A stretch of DNA of 64,000 nt from Denitrobacterium detoxificans. Its GTDB lineage: Bacteria > Actinomycetota > Coriobacteriia > Coriobacteriales > Eggerthellaceae. The stretch spans positions 1,892,432-1,956,431 of the forward strand of contig NZ_CP011402.1 in the NCBI RefSeq assembly GCF_001643775.1, in the 5' to 3' direction. Shown here piece after piece: positions 54,101-62,286 of the stretch. Made by a program: the position numbers and the translations under genes. Within the stretch, counting starts at the first letter, position 1. Each line of letters starts with the position of its first letter. The notes under the pieces are model-generated. The model was not told the DNA's origin. It did not search any database and saw only the letters and a program-made list of their open reading frames with translations.

Positions 54101-55041
54101 CCTACAACACGGGGCTCGTAACGTACAACGAAGTGGACCTTACGGGAACCGCGGCAGGCGCCATCTGTGGCGACGTTGCCAATGGAAACGCATCCTTCAG
54201 CAATACGCACTACCTGGAGCTTTCCTGCACGCAAGCGGCGGGCAGGCTCGATGGGGACGGCATAACCAAGCAAACGTCGGAAGTGATGCAGAGCGTCGAC
54301 TTTGCCGACACGACGCTAGGCACGCCCTTCCACTTCGATTCGAACAACGTGAATGGCCACTTCCCCGTCTTCATCGCGAACGTTGTGGATCTAACCACCG
54401 AAACCGACGTGATTATCAACGTCGTTTCCCCGCAGGCATACACGGGCAAGGCCGTAACGCCCAACCCCTCGGTCATCGTTAAGGGCGTAACCCTGCGCAA
54501 GGATGTCGACTACACCCTGCAGTACGTCAACAATATCAACCCTGGCACCGCAACGGTGTACGTCATTGCCACGGGCCACTACTACAAGGGCTCGCGTCTT
54601 GCCGCGTTCCAAATCGTGGACTCCAGCGGTACGAGCAAGCAAAGCATGTACCGCCTGTACAACCCGAACGGCGGCGAGCACTTCTACACCGCCAGCACCG
54701 AGGAGCGCGATGGGCTGCGCAAACTTGGCTGGAAGTACGAGGGCATCGGCTGGACGGCGCCCGCAACGAGCAACACGCCCGTATACCGCCTGTACAACCC
54801 CAACGGCGGCGACCACCACTACACCTCCAGCGCCGAGGAGCGCGACTGGCTGCGAGGGCTGGGCTGGAAGTACGAGGGCATCGGCTGGTACTCCGACGAC
54901 AACAAGACGACGCCGCTCTACCGCCTGTACAACCCGAACGCCAAGTCCGGGTCGCACCACTACACGACGAGCGCATCCGAGCGCGATGGGCTGCGCAAAC
55001 TTGGCTGGAAGTACGAGGGCATCGGCTGGTACGGGCTGTAG
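51193..55041 (+). CDS. Large GLUG/DUF5648 secreted surface protein
   Basis: 1282 residues. A long signal peptide (ends near ASAFA, ~44) is followed by two GLUG-rich beta-helical regions (~60-500 and ~710-1080). These contain GGLVG, GGMVGYA and GGLLGFAG repeats, each opening with a segment like GTASDPYQIANVAQLRYM or GTENDPYIIDSVGALAYM. Between and after them are YDG-like units (VVLNDTELDPESDYTITG, VIVKGVTLRKDVDYTLQY). The C-terminus has three RLYNPN / ERDGLRKLGWKYEGIGW repeats. No LPxTG. A GGGGGG ribosome site precedes the ATG. It is related to the truncated gene at 1-1499 and shares its C-terminal module with the amidase and the 2026-residue protein. Confidence 0.85.
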   Translation: MHVQSHLNSPKSREAARSAVGLGALLCAAFAIVMILLPASAFADTEPATSYAGGTGTASDPYQIANVAQLRYMMSEVNKPGELSGGTYTPTAAQTAHYALTADIDASKETAWSPIGWGEHTTIGEGDERVVDYAYFCGTFDGNGHSIKLKQIGITDLTLTYKMASLFGATAAGHSATFKDFNLSGTTTAAGVGQIAAGVLGVADGNVTFEGVTCSVAATANGSNGIAGGLVGKATGTLTIDRCKTCGPVSGMKAAGGMVGYALDCNLSLHASRNYLDFNAASTNTGLIRAGSVGENAGNAGGLVGLCESTSASSPSEVTISACGNTGTVSASAAGGGLVGANSGCKLTISNCFSAAENDFEYTVIGTPVGGTAYLGGIVGRTQGGLYRLAIMNTYSASLMGKQSQADGSATVGGLVGLVGVGEAGSEIRIGNCYFRGDAAAGWDGARGANTGGLVAPTISQSNALPLSFDDLKRQGASKLGAYFSDGHESSTPNYGYPVLYWQLGQEEPSVNLEDADIFCSDEDVTYTGKAVLPSDIRVVLNDTELDPESDYTITGANNINVTTDGNPATFTVVGAGAYAGTQSGPNEFRIIAANLGTSNCTYTATSTWNFGGNNLVRPSITITNSAGVQLQENVDYTLDWSSNNTKITAPLGSVDAVAVPGGNYSGSMQVQFAVAAGPDSFANASTGTENDPYIIDSVGALAYMQYCIENDFPTYGSAHYKLTADLDLDTETSPLVPSIGIASPFAGSFDGGGHTITMHAGTTQPLFNAITGSPGRTEVKDLVLEGTMSRPALAESVNGGETTFYNVSSSVAVSASAADLGGLVGIMKEGSLTFNSCFTSGSVTNGLETEGVGGMLGRALPNAHVVFQDCANTGNIQAPNATRVGGLLGFAGNANGESCASSSEFLTSYNSGNITARGMAGGLEGCGYNVRVESAYNTGYVTVSGLAADGPYAGGLVGWATRQLTVKRAYNTGLVTYNEVDLTGTAAGAICGDVANGNASFSNTHYLELSCTQAAGRLDGDGITKQTSEVMQSVDFADTTLGTPFHFDSNNVNGHFPVFIANVVDLTTETDVIINVVSPQAYTGKAVTPNPSVIVKGVTLRKDVDYTLQYVNNINPGTATVYVIATGHYYKGSRLAAFQIVDSSGTSKQSMYRLYNPNGGEHFYTASTEERDGLRKLGWKYEGIGWTAPATSNTPVYRLYNPNGGDHHYTSSAEERDWLRGLGWKYEGIGWYSDDNKTTPLYRLYNPNAKSGSHHYTTSASERDGLRKLGWKYEGIGWYGL

Positions 55042-55065
55042 CTCTACCCCCTCGTTCCGTCCCGG

Positions 55066-55295
55066 GGCCGGCCCGCGTCCCCCTGCGGGGCACCGCTCCG
55101 CTGTTCGCTCGGTTTTTGCCCCTCAACGGGGCAAAAACCATCGCTCATGCGCTGCGCTGCTTCATGCTTTTACTTCGCGCTGCCGGGGCTTCCGAAGGCG
55201 GAGCGGAAACTGCGTTTCCGCTCCGCCTTCGGAAGCCCCTTGAGCAGCGCAATAGAATGATTTCAGAGTGCCCCGCAGGGGGACGCGGGCCGGCC
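55066..55295 (+). repeat. Palindromic repeat, copy 1, 3' of the 1282-residue surface gene
   Basis: Perfect 28-bp inverted arms (55066-55093 and 55268-55295) enclose three parts. First is the block CCGCTCCGCTGTTCGC with a GGTTTTTGCCCC/GGGGCAAAAACC hairpin (~55111-55139). Next is the block CGCTCATGCGCTGCGCTGCT. Last is a 26-bp perfect hairpin with a 3-base loop (55185-55239). The element begins 25 bases after the stop codon, in sense orientation. Frames read through it are low-complexity and judged non-coding. Confidence 0.8.
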
Positions 55296-55600
55296 CTACA
55301 ACCGGTGGTTGCGCTACAGCCCGTCCCATCCGTGCGGGACCTCTTGGAAACCGGGAACCCACTTGGGAGCGGTCGCACGGGCGGATGCGCTTCGCTGTCC
55401 GCCCTGCTGCGACTAGATTCCGCTCGCCGGTTCGCAAGCTGGAGCCACGGGCGCTCGCTTCGCCTTGCGCCCTGCTGCGGCTGAGTTCCGCCCGCTGGGT
55501 CGTGACGTCGCCGTACGGGCGCCTGCGCCCGTGAGGCGATTCCCGATTGGGAAAGCGCGCCCCAAAGCGCGCGCTTCTGGGGGCACAAGCGGATTGGGTA

Positions 55601-55810
55601 GCGCTGCGGGGCGGGAGATGCCCTTGGGGGCACTCTGAAAGCAAACAAAAAGGCCCAGCTGAGCTGGGCCCGATTTTTCGCCTTGGGCGAAAAATCCAAG
55701 TATATGCATGAAGCAGCGAGCGCACGAGCGTAGGTTTCGGCCCGTGCGGGGCCGAAACCACGCGAGCAGCGGAGCGGGTGCCCCCAAGGGCATCCCCCGC
55801 CCCGCAGCGC
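55601..55810 (-). repeat. Palindromic repeat, copy 2, 3' of the AzgA-type permease gene
   Basis: 33-bp inverted arms with one mismatch (55601-55633 and 55778-55810). Read on the minus strand, the order of parts matches copy 1. The block CCGCTCCGCTGCTCGC comes first, then a hairpin beginning GGTTTCGGCCC, the block CGCTCGTGCGCTCGCTGCTT, and two hairpins (GATTTTTCGCC-TTG-GGCGAAAAATC and GGCCCAGCT-G-AGCTGGGCC). Arm and hairpin sequences differ from copy 1 but the pairing is kept. It starts 6 bases after the permease stop. The stretch 55296-55600 between copies shows no gene. Confidence 0.8.
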
Positions 55811-55815
55811 GGACA

Positions 55816-57129
55816 CTAAATCATGAAGAATGCCACCAGGAACGCAGCCGACGTACCCCACATGAGCGGATGTACTTCCTTGAAGCGACCCATGGCGAAC
55901 ATCACAAAGCAGTAGAAGATGAAGCCGAAACCGATGCCGTCGGTGATGGAGTAGGTCATGGGGATGCCAGCGATCGTCAAGAACGACGGGATGGCCATCG
56001 CGGGATCCTTCCAATCGATATCCGCAATCGAACTCATCATCAGATAGCCAACAACAACCAGGGCACCGCAGGTAGCGGAGCTGGAAATCATGCCGATGAT
56101 GGGAGCCAGGAACGCGCACAGCACGAAGCAGATGGCAACGACCACGTTGGAAAGACCCGTACGAGCACCAGCGGCAGCACCGGCGGTAGATTCCGCGTAG
56201 CTCGTAATGGAGCTTGCGCCAATCCAGCCACCAACGGCAGCGGCGATGGAGTCGACAACCAGGATCTTGCGCAGGCCGATGATGCGGCCGTTATGCTCGG
56301 CGAAACCAGCCTTCTCGCCCACGGCAAACACGGTGCCGATGGTATCGAAGAAGTCGCTCATGATCATACTGAATACGAACATCAGCAGAACGGGCTCCAG
56401 GAACACCTGCAGAATGGCAATGGTGCCTTCGGGCGTGGTCTGAATGGGAGCGGCGAAAGCGCTGAAGTCCAGACCGAAATTCCAATCGGTAGGCAGCACG
56501 GTAACGCCCAGCGGAATGCCCACGATCGTGGAAATGAGAATGGACCACATGAGGGCACCGCGTACCTTCAGCACGGTAAACCCGATGGCTAGCACGATCG
56601 ACAGGATAGACACCACGGCCACAGGCTGGCGAATGCTGCCCATGGTGATGAGCGAGGCGCTGCTATCAACGATAAGGCCGCCGCCCTTCAGGCCAATAAA
56701 GGCAATGAACAGGCCAATACCGATGCCAATGGCATGCTGCAGGCTGGTGGGAATGGCGTTCAGGATGGCCTCGCGCAGGCCAAACGCAACCAGCAGCAGA
56801 ATGACCAGGCCTTCCAGCAGCACGCACGCCATGGCTACGCGCCAGTCGACGCCCGTACCCAAGCAGATGCTGTATACGACCACGGCATTCAGGCCCATGC
56901 CCGTGGCCAGAGCAACAGGACGGTTGGCAACCAGGCCCATGATCAGCGTCATGATAGCCGCACCGAAGCACGTGGCAGTGAGCGCCGCGTTAAACGACAT
57001 GCCCACCAATTGCAGCATAGCCGGATTGACGGCGACCACATATGCCATGGTAAGAAACGTCGTCAGGCCGGCTATAACCTCCGTTCGCACACTCGATCCA
57101 CGAGCGGAAATCTTGAAGAACTCGTCCAT
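55816..57129 (-). CDS. NCS2-family purine permease (AzgA/PbuG type)
   Basis: 437 residues, 12-14 membrane segments. The opening SVRTEVIAGLTTFLTMAYV, then ATGMGLNAVVVYSICLG and VGGWIGASSITSYAESTAG, is the AzgA signature. It imports adenine, hypoxanthine or guanine with protons. GGAAGG precedes the ATG at 57129. The 125 bases upstream show no purine riboswitch that I can recognise. Confidence 0.92.
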   Translation of the reverse strand: MDEFFKISARGSSVRTEVIAGLTTFLTMAYVVAVNPAMLQLVGMSFNAALTATCFGAAIMTLIMGLVANRPVALATGMGLNAVVVYSICLGTGVDWRVAMACVLLEGLVILLLVAFGLREAILNAIPTSLQHAIGIGIGLFIAFIGLKGGGLIVDSSASLITMGSIRQPVAVVSILSIVLAIGFTVLKVRGALMWSILISTIVGIPLGVTVLPTDWNFGLDFSAFAAPIQTTPEGTIAILQVFLEPVLLMFVFSMIMSDFFDTIGTVFAVGEKAGFAEHNGRIIGLRKILVVDSIAAAVGGWIGASSITSYAESTAGAAAGARTGLSNVVVAICFVLCAFLAPIIGMISSSATCGALVVVGYLMMSSIADIDWKDPAMAIPSFLTIAGIPMTYSITDGIGFGFIFYCFVMFAMGRFKEVHPLMWGTSAAFLVAFFMI

Positions 57130-57254
57130 TACCCAACCTTCCATTTCAAGACTCTAAAAACGGAGAAATTATAGCCCTATTGTTACGGAAGGGGAACAAT
57201 ACGAATACGCGAAAGCAACCAGAATGCACGCGCAAACAAGAAGAGAAGGGGAAT

Positions 57255-57530
57255 TTAGAACCATTCGCGACGATCGCGAACGTACAACATTTCAAAATCC
57301 TCGGGCGTGCGCGTAAGGTAGATAACGCCCTCGACAATGCCAATAACAGCCATGGCACCTGCGGAAATGCCGAAGCTCAAAATGCCAAGCACCAAAGACA
57401 TGCCCATCATCATAAGGCCAGCGCCAAAATAGCCAAGGTAAAACTTATGCAAGCCAAGGGCCCCGAAGAACAGGGCAAGCAGCCCCGCTACGACGCGGCT
57501 TCGATGAGGCGCATACGTTTGCTCACTCAT
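57255..57530 (-). CDS. TM2-domain membrane protein
   Basis: 91 residues. A short N-terminus is followed by the TM2 domain: RVVAGLLALFFGALGLHKFY then a second helix with GMSLVLGILSFGISAGAMAV. TM2 proteins are small membrane proteins of unknown function. GGGGGAG precedes the ATG at 57530, which overlaps the TVP38 gene by 8 bases; the longer open frame upstream lies in that gene on another frame. Confidence 0.85.
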   Translation of the reverse strand: MSEQTYAPHRSRVVAGLLALFFGALGLHKFYLGYFGAGLMMMGMSLVLGILSFGISAGAMAVIGIVEGVIYLTRTPEDFEMLYVRDRREWF

Positions 57531-58302
57531 GCGAATCTCCCCCGCCTTTCCCATGCGTGCCCAGCGCCATAATGCGCTCGCGGAAGACAAAGCCAAGAAC
57601 CGCAAGCACACCCACGATGACAAACACCGCAATGCCCATGGCGAAGTTGCCCTCGGCCAGGCCCGACGCGGCAAGGGTTGACATAACGACCCCCGGAATG
57701 CGCGCAAGCGTGGTAATGGCCAAATAGCGCCCCATGGGCATCTCGGTAAGGGGCACCAGATATGTAAAAACATCTTTCGGCAGACCAGGAATAAGGAACA
57801 GGATGATCACCATGATGTCGAGCTTGCCGCTTTTCTCGAACGCCCGAAAGCGCTCGAGATGCTTCGTGGGAACCATGTCCTCCACGAATGGCTGACCCAG
57901 TCGATGCACGATCAGGTAAATGATGAAGCTGGAGATAAAGCAGCCCACAAGGATGATAAGCGCGCCAAACCAAGGGCCATACAACATACCCGCAGCGATC
58001 TGCACGACTTCACCAGGAATAAACGCAACAATGACCTGCAGCAACTGCATGGCAAGCAGAATGCACACGCCAAACGCACCGGCATCCTGCACTTTGGCGA
58101 TGACGCGCTCCACGCCACCCTCTTCAAAAAGCTCGCCAATGAACGGCCACACGGCCACAACTGCCGCAATAGAAACGACGAAAAACGCAATGAGCCCCAA
58201 AAGCTTGAACAGGTCGGCCTTGGGAACCACATGCCCAAAGACGTTTACGGCCTCCGCATTCCGCGTGCGTTCCTGCTTCTTCTGCCCCATCTGCTCACCC
58301 AC
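57523..58302 (-). CDS. TVP38/TMEM64-family (VTT domain) membrane protein
   Basis: 259 residues. One N-terminal helix (LFKLLGLIAFFVVSIAAVVA) leads to a VTT/DedA-like domain with FIPGEVVQIAAGMLYGPWFG, LIVHRLGQPFVEDM and PGLPKDVFTYLVPLTEMPMG. Such proteins are thought to act as phospholipid scramblases or flippases. The start is GTG at 58302, supported by AGGAG; an ATG at 58290 is possible. Confidence 0.88.
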   Translation of the reverse strand: MGEQMGQKKQERTRNAEAVNVFGHVVPKADLFKLLGLIAFFVVSIAAVVAVWPFIGELFEEGGVERVIAKVQDAGAFGVCILLAMQLLQVIVAFIPGEVVQIAAGMLYGPWFGALIILVGCFISSFIIYLIVHRLGQPFVEDMVPTKHLERFRAFEKSGKLDIMVIILFLIPGLPKDVFTYLVPLTEMPMGRYLAITTLARIPGVVMSTLAASGLAEGNFAMGIAVFVIVGVLAVLGFVFRERIMALGTHGKGGGDSHE

Positions 58303-58317
58303 GAAAACTCCTGCACA

Positions 58318-59154
58318 CTATTTTCCCGACTTCGGCTGATCGTCACCCGAAACAGCCTTGTCGTACTCTTCCTTGAACGCCGAGAACATACCCTTGGCAC
58401 GCGTGAGCTGGCGCCCCGTAAGATACGCGCCCTTGTTGACGGCCTCGCCCGTGGCCTTCGCCGCCTTCTTCATGCCTGGCTTAGCGGACTCGGCAACCTC
58501 GCGGATCTTCTCCTGCGCAATCGCGGCACTCGCGCCCGCTTTTTCCGCAAGGCCGCCCTCCGACTGAAGGCTGAAGATCTCGTCGGAAACCAGAATGGCG
58601 CCCGTTTGGGCGTCGTCGTCTTCCAACTGCTCGCCCACCTGCTGTTGCGTGGCAACCGCCACACCGCCAATGCCCAGGCGGAACCCCTTGATCATCTTCG
58701 AGGGAATAACCGTGCGACCCAGAAGCGCCGCGTCGAGCGAGCCCTTGTCGGGGCGAACAGCCACGATCTTGCCACTGGACTGCAGAAACTCGATGTCGCC
58801 CACCGTACCGCATTCCTTGCCACTTACCGTGAGGATGGGCATGTGCTCCCAGATGGTGCAACGATCCCAGTCGAGCCCCAGGCGCTTGATGGCCGGACGA
58901 CCGCACGCATACTTGTCTTCGTCGTGAATGCGAATGCGCCCGTCTTCCATTTCGAAGCCGTCGAGCGCAACGAATTCGTCCTTACGGCGGAACATGAGCG
59001 CCAAATCGGGACGCTTTACCAGAAAGCCCACGCAACGCTTCTCGGACGGATGAAACACGAAGTAGCGCACCTTGCCAATGTGCTTGGTGCCACTCTTTCC
59101 GCCCACTACGCGCGTACCGGAAAGCGCCTTGGTACTGTACGTTCTTGCCGCCAT
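58318..59154 (-). CDS. PRC-barrel domain protein
   Basis: 278 residues. It contains two beta-barrel (PRC-like) units, RTYSTKALSGTRVVGGKSG and TVSGKECGTVGDIEFLQSSG. A basic/Ala-rich C-terminal part (~200-278) includes GMKKAAKATGEAVNKGAYL. No signal peptide, so cytosolic. PRC-barrels occur in RNA-processing and photosynthetic proteins; the role here is unknown. It follows the YtxH gene and precedes TVP38 and TM2 on the same strand. Confidence 0.8.
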   Translation of the reverse strand: MAARTYSTKALSGTRVVGGKSGTKHIGKVRYFVFHPSEKRCVGFLVKRPDLALMFRRKDEFVALDGFEMEDGRIRIHDEDKYACGRPAIKRLGLDWDRCTIWEHMPILTVSGKECGTVGDIEFLQSSGKIVAVRPDKGSLDAALLGRTVIPSKMIKGFRLGIGGVAVATQQQVGEQLEDDDAQTGAILVSDEIFSLQSEGGLAEKAGASAAIAQEKIREVAESAKPGMKKAAKATGEAVNKGAYLTGRQLTRAKGMFSAFKEEYDKAVSGDDQPKSGK

Positions 59155-59177
59155 GCGGACCCCCAAACAATCACAAA

Positions 59178-59201
59178 GCGGCACCCCCGTAGAGGTGCCG
59201 C
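59178..59201 (-). terminator. Hairpin downstream of the YtxH gene
   Basis: GCGGCACC and GGTGCCGC form an 8-bp stem; the minus-strand tail is TTTGTG. It lies 20 bases after the YtxH stop and 24 bases before the PRC-barrel start. Confidence 0.7.
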
Positions 59202-59221
59202 CCAAAAAGAACCACTACATA

Positions 59222-59743
59222 CTATTCTTCGGAAGCGCCTTCGGCAATTTCCTTCGGCTCTTCCGCAGCATCGGCAACCTCGGCCTCTGCCTGAATGGGC
59301 TCGGCAGGAGCCTCTGCCTCCTTCGCCTCTTCGGCGTTCTTGGCCACCTGCGCAGCAATGCGCGCACGCGCGGCATCGATCTTCTCACGCAGTTCGTCGT
59401 TACGCTCGGTGAAGACGGGCTTCACGTTGCCCGTGGCCGTACGCATGCGATCGGACACATCGTTGATGGCGCCCTGGGCGGCTTCCGAAGCCTGGCCGTA
59501 TACCGTACGAGCACTCGCGCTGGCGCTATCGTATACTTCCTGGCCCTTGACCTTCATATTGGCATAGATCTGCTGGCCGCGAGACTGAGCTTCGGCTCCG
59601 AACTGCTGAGCGCTGCCCCAAGCATCGTTGGCTTTATCCGCAACCAACGCACGCGTTTCCACGCCCGTGCGAGGAGCGTACAGCAGCGCGAGCGCCGCAC
59701 CGATGCCTGCACCTGCTACAAACCATCCGAATTTTCCACTCAT
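59222..59743 (-). CDS. YtxH-domain envelope protein
   Basis: 173 residues. The start MSGKFGWFVAGAGIGAALAL, then LLYAPRTGVETRAL, is the YtxH signature: one Gly-rich membrane helix with a long cytoplasmic amphipathic, Ala/Glu-rich coiled region. Related proteins are general-stress membrane proteins. Exact function unknown. Confidence 0.85.
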   Translation of the reverse strand: MSGKFGWFVAGAGIGAALALLYAPRTGVETRALVADKANDAWGSAQQFGAEAQSRGQQIYANMKVKGQEVYDSASASARTVYGQASEAAQGAINDVSDRMRTATGNVKPVFTERNDELREKIDAARARIAAQVAKNAEEAKEAEAPAEPIQAEAEVADAAEEPKEIAEGASEE

Positions 59744-59909
59744 TGCTGCCTCCTATTCACCGTGTTTACGGTTGCAGTGCCAATGTAGTGCCACGAGGGC
59801 TTTCAGCCATTATAGAATACTCTTCGCAGATGAGACGTGCGGTTTACAAGTCGTAATAATAGGAATTGACGGTCAAAAGCAGGAGGTTGGGGCATTGCGC
59901 CCCAACTGT

Positions 59910-60311
59910 CTACTCTTCCGACTTTTTGCTAGCCATGAACTGAATCACGAACGCAACGACGCACAAAACCGCTTCAAAGATGGTGCCCATCCAAAAATCG
60001 CCATACGCAATGAATACTGCCACGAAGTAGAGGATGCCCGCAAAGAGAGCGAGCAACGCAATGTCGCGCTTTGCCAAAGCGGCAATGTTCATAGCAAGGG
60101 CAACCGCCGACACAATCGCCCACGGCACAAGACGCGAAAACGCGTAATCGATACTGTATTGAGCGATAGACGACAACCCGCCCAATCCCGTTGCGCTCAG
60201 CGCCGTACTGGCGCCAGCACTGATATACACATAGTAGACTCCAAACCCTATCAAATTCAGAACCCCCAGAATCAACGAGATGATGAGAAGCGGCTTTACG
60301 GCGTTTTTCAT
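59910..60311 (-). CDS. Small four-helix membrane protein of unknown function
   Basis: 133 residues from the ATG at 60311 (GGGGG just upstream; an ATG at 60341 is also in frame). Four membrane segments: LLIISLILGVLNLIGFGVYY, VPWAIVSAVALAMNIAALA, IALLALFAGILYFVAVFIA and TIFEAVLCVVAFVIQFM, ending SKKSEE. No family recognised. The 309-base gap to the divergent PH-domain gene shows only possible AT-rich -10 elements (for example TATAAA near 60397). Confidence 0.65.
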   Translation of the reverse strand: MKNAVKPLLIISLILGVLNLIGFGVYYVYISAGASTALSATGLGGLSSIAQYSIDYAFSRLVPWAIVSAVALAMNIAALAKRDIALLALFAGILYFVAVFIAYGDFWMGTIFEAVLCVVAFVIQFMASKKSEE

Positions 60312-60620
60312 AAGTCCCCCTTTGTTGTACGTGGTTTTCATACGCCAGCCCCAAGTTTCACCTTGCGAGACGCTAGTTTCATTAACTCGGAGTGTATAAA
60401 TAGCAATTTCTGCGGCATGCAATGAGCAAAGCCCCCGGCGAGCCACATTGCACTCCCCGCGCAAAATAGCCTTTGCACCACAGATGCATCCGAAATGGCA
60501 CAAGAGCACTAAACTTATAAGTAGCCCAATAACGGCCTGTCCGCTTTACGGTACAGTCCCCAAGCTACGAAATCGTATTCTTTGCTCAATGCCACACGAA
60601 TACGTAGCAAAGGAGACACC

Positions 60621-61160
60621 ATGGCATTGATGGACAGGGTGAAAGACGCCGCAAACTCAGCCGTGCAGCAAGCGCAGGGCGCAGTTCAGGAAGCAATGGA
60701 GCGCGACGAAAGCAGCGTTCGCAACCAAGGCGCGGGCGGTATCATGCAGGGCCTCATGGGGAATTACTCCTCTCTGTCCCCCGAAGACGCTACCAGGCAA
60801 TACGGTATGTATCTCATGCCTGGAGAATCCTTCGTCAGCTGCTTTGCACTCCTTCGCGACAAGATGATGTTCACCAACAAGAGAATTATCTTTATCGACC
60901 ACAAGGGCATGACGGGTACCAAGGTACGCGTTGATTCCATCAACCTGAATAGCGTCATCGACGTGCGCCTGGAAACTGGCGGCGCGGGTTTCGATCATGC
61001 CGAACTGTCGTTCAGCTACTTCACCAGTCCGTATTACAAAGCCTACAATCCCACCACCGATTCGAAGGTGCTTGAATTTCCCAAGGGATTCAACGTGCAA
61101 CCTCTGTACTGCATGCTCGAAGAGCTCGCGTACGGCAACGTGGAGCGCTTGAACGCATAG
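60621..61160 (+). CDS. Bacterial PH-domain protein
   Basis: 179 residues. An amphipathic N-terminal helix (DRVKDAANSAVQQAQGAVQE) is followed by a bacterial PH-like domain (~65-170) with LMPGESFVSCFALLRDKMMF, TNKRIIFIDHKGMTGTKVRV and SINLNSVIDVRLETGG, as in YozO/bPH_1 proteins. Function unknown; membrane-lipid or peptide binding is suggested by the fold. AAAGGAG precedes the ATG. Confidence 0.85.
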   Translation: MALMDRVKDAANSAVQQAQGAVQEAMERDESSVRNQGAGGIMQGLMGNYSSLSPEDATRQYGMYLMPGESFVSCFALLRDKMMFTNKRIIFIDHKGMTGTKVRVDSINLNSVIDVRLETGGAGFDHAELSFSYFTSPYYKAYNPTTDSKVLEFPKGFNVQPLYCMLEELAYGNVERLNA

Positions 61161-61258
61161 CTCGCGCCTCTGCCCACACAGTCTTCCACGACCCTTCCTT
61201 TCTCTTGGCGCATAATTCCGTGGAAGACGCGACAGCTAGCGTCACCCCCGTAAAAAAA

Positions 61259-61290
61259 GAACCGCGCTTCCCGTGGGCTGAGCGCGGTTC
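61259..61290. terminator. Bidirectional terminator between PH-domain and HTH genes
   Basis: GAACCGCGCT and AGCGCGGTTC form a 10-bp stem. The minus-strand tail is TTTTTTTA and the plus-strand tail is CTCGTTTTT, so it can serve both convergent genes. Confidence 0.85.
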
Positions 61291-61320
61291 CTCGTTTTTG
61301 ACGCGCATGCGATTTGGCAG

Positions 61321-62286
61321 CTACTTGGCCTCGGGATTCCTCATGGCTACCGACACGATGGCGCACAGAATACCGCCAATCGGCCACACTACCCAGAAGT
61401 ACGAGCAGACGGTAGTGAGAGTCGCATTGCCCATGTCAGAAGCGGCCATGGAACCAAAGAGCATCAGCAGGCCGAGCGCCGTTGCGACCAGCATGATGAT
61501 TCCACAGGCACGCGAAATACGCGGGTCGTTGTACTCGTTCTTCTCGTCCTCGCGCTCGCGATTGTAGTTCTCAACGTCCATCAGGCCATGAATGATGCCA
61601 CCGTGAACAATGAGCCATACGCCTACTGCAATAAAGGCGAGCATTACCGCACCACCAGACTCGCGCAGAAGATCGTTCGAGGAGACATCCGCAACCGCAG
61701 CAGTGGCCACCCCCAGCACGATGAGCACGATGCCAATCGTAATGGAGCGAGCGAAACTACGCTGCTCGGCAGCTTTCTGCTTCTCGGTATAGAAGTCCTC
61801 CACGAAGGGGTGGGACTTGGCGAACGACGAATGAGCCATGCCCGCCGGCAAGATAAACGCCAAGCCTAGGGCAACGCACAGCAAGAACGCCGCCGGGGAG
61901 GCAGCCTCCGACACGCTGCCCAGTGCCAGCGCGTCAAACAGGGCAGCCAGGGCAAAGCCGACAATGATAATGGCGACGCCCGTCGCGACTTTCAGGGCGA
62001 ACGAACGCATGTGGACATCGTAGCCGCACACATCATCTACGGGCGTACCCTCGGGAATGACCTCCCGCGCGTCGACCTCACGCTGCGTGAGATCGCCAGA
62101 GACCAGCTCATCGAGCGTGCAATCAAACAAGTCGGCCATGCGCATGAGCTTATCGACATCGGGCGTCGACTGGCCGGATTCCCATTTCGCCACCGACTGG
62201 CGGGAAACGCCCAGCAGCATGGCAAGCTGTTCCTGCGTCATGTTGCGCTGCTGACGGAGGTGCAACAGGTTGTCCCTAAACTTCAT
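61321..62286 (-). CDS. XRE-family HTH protein with membrane-spanning C-terminus
   Basis: 321 residues. An N-terminal XRE helix-turn-helix (NMTQEQLAMLLGVSRQSVAK then WESGQSTPDVDKLMRMADLF) is followed by about seven membrane segments, such as ALKVATGVAIIIVGFALAAL and SITIGIVLIVLGVATAAVAD. A membrane-tethered regulator, probably of envelope functions; its signal is unknown. AAGGAG precedes the ATG at 62286. The 361-base gap to the divergent zinc-ribbon gene shows only a TGATACCCT promoter-like string near 62.6 kb. Confidence 0.85.
   Translation of the reverse strand: MKFRDNLLHLRQQRNMTQEQLAMLLGVSRQSVAKWESGQSTPDVDKLMRMADLFDCTLDELVSGDLTQREVDAREVIPEGTPVDDVCGYDVHMRSFALKVATGVAIIIVGFALAALFDALALGSVSEAASPAAFLLCVALGLAFILPAGMAHSSFAKSHPFVEDFYTEKQKAAEQRSFARSITIGIVLIVLGVATAAVADVSSNDLLRESGGAVMLAFIAVGVWLIVHGGIIHGLMDVENYNREREDEKNEYNDPRISRACGIIMLVATALGLLMLFGSMAASDMGNATLTTVCSYFWVVWPIGGILCAIVSVAMRNPEAK

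Noticed and set aside
55042-55815. CRISPR array
   Set aside because: The repeats are long inverted arms and hairpins in two copies, not regularly spaced direct repeats with unique spacers; no cas genes nearby.
55145-56119. Long minus-strand frame (324 codons) through the 55.1-56.1 kb region
   Set aside because: Its first part lies inside the AzgA-type permease gene in another frame, and the rest runs through the palindromic repeats with Arg/Ala/Pro-rich composition and no family resemblance.
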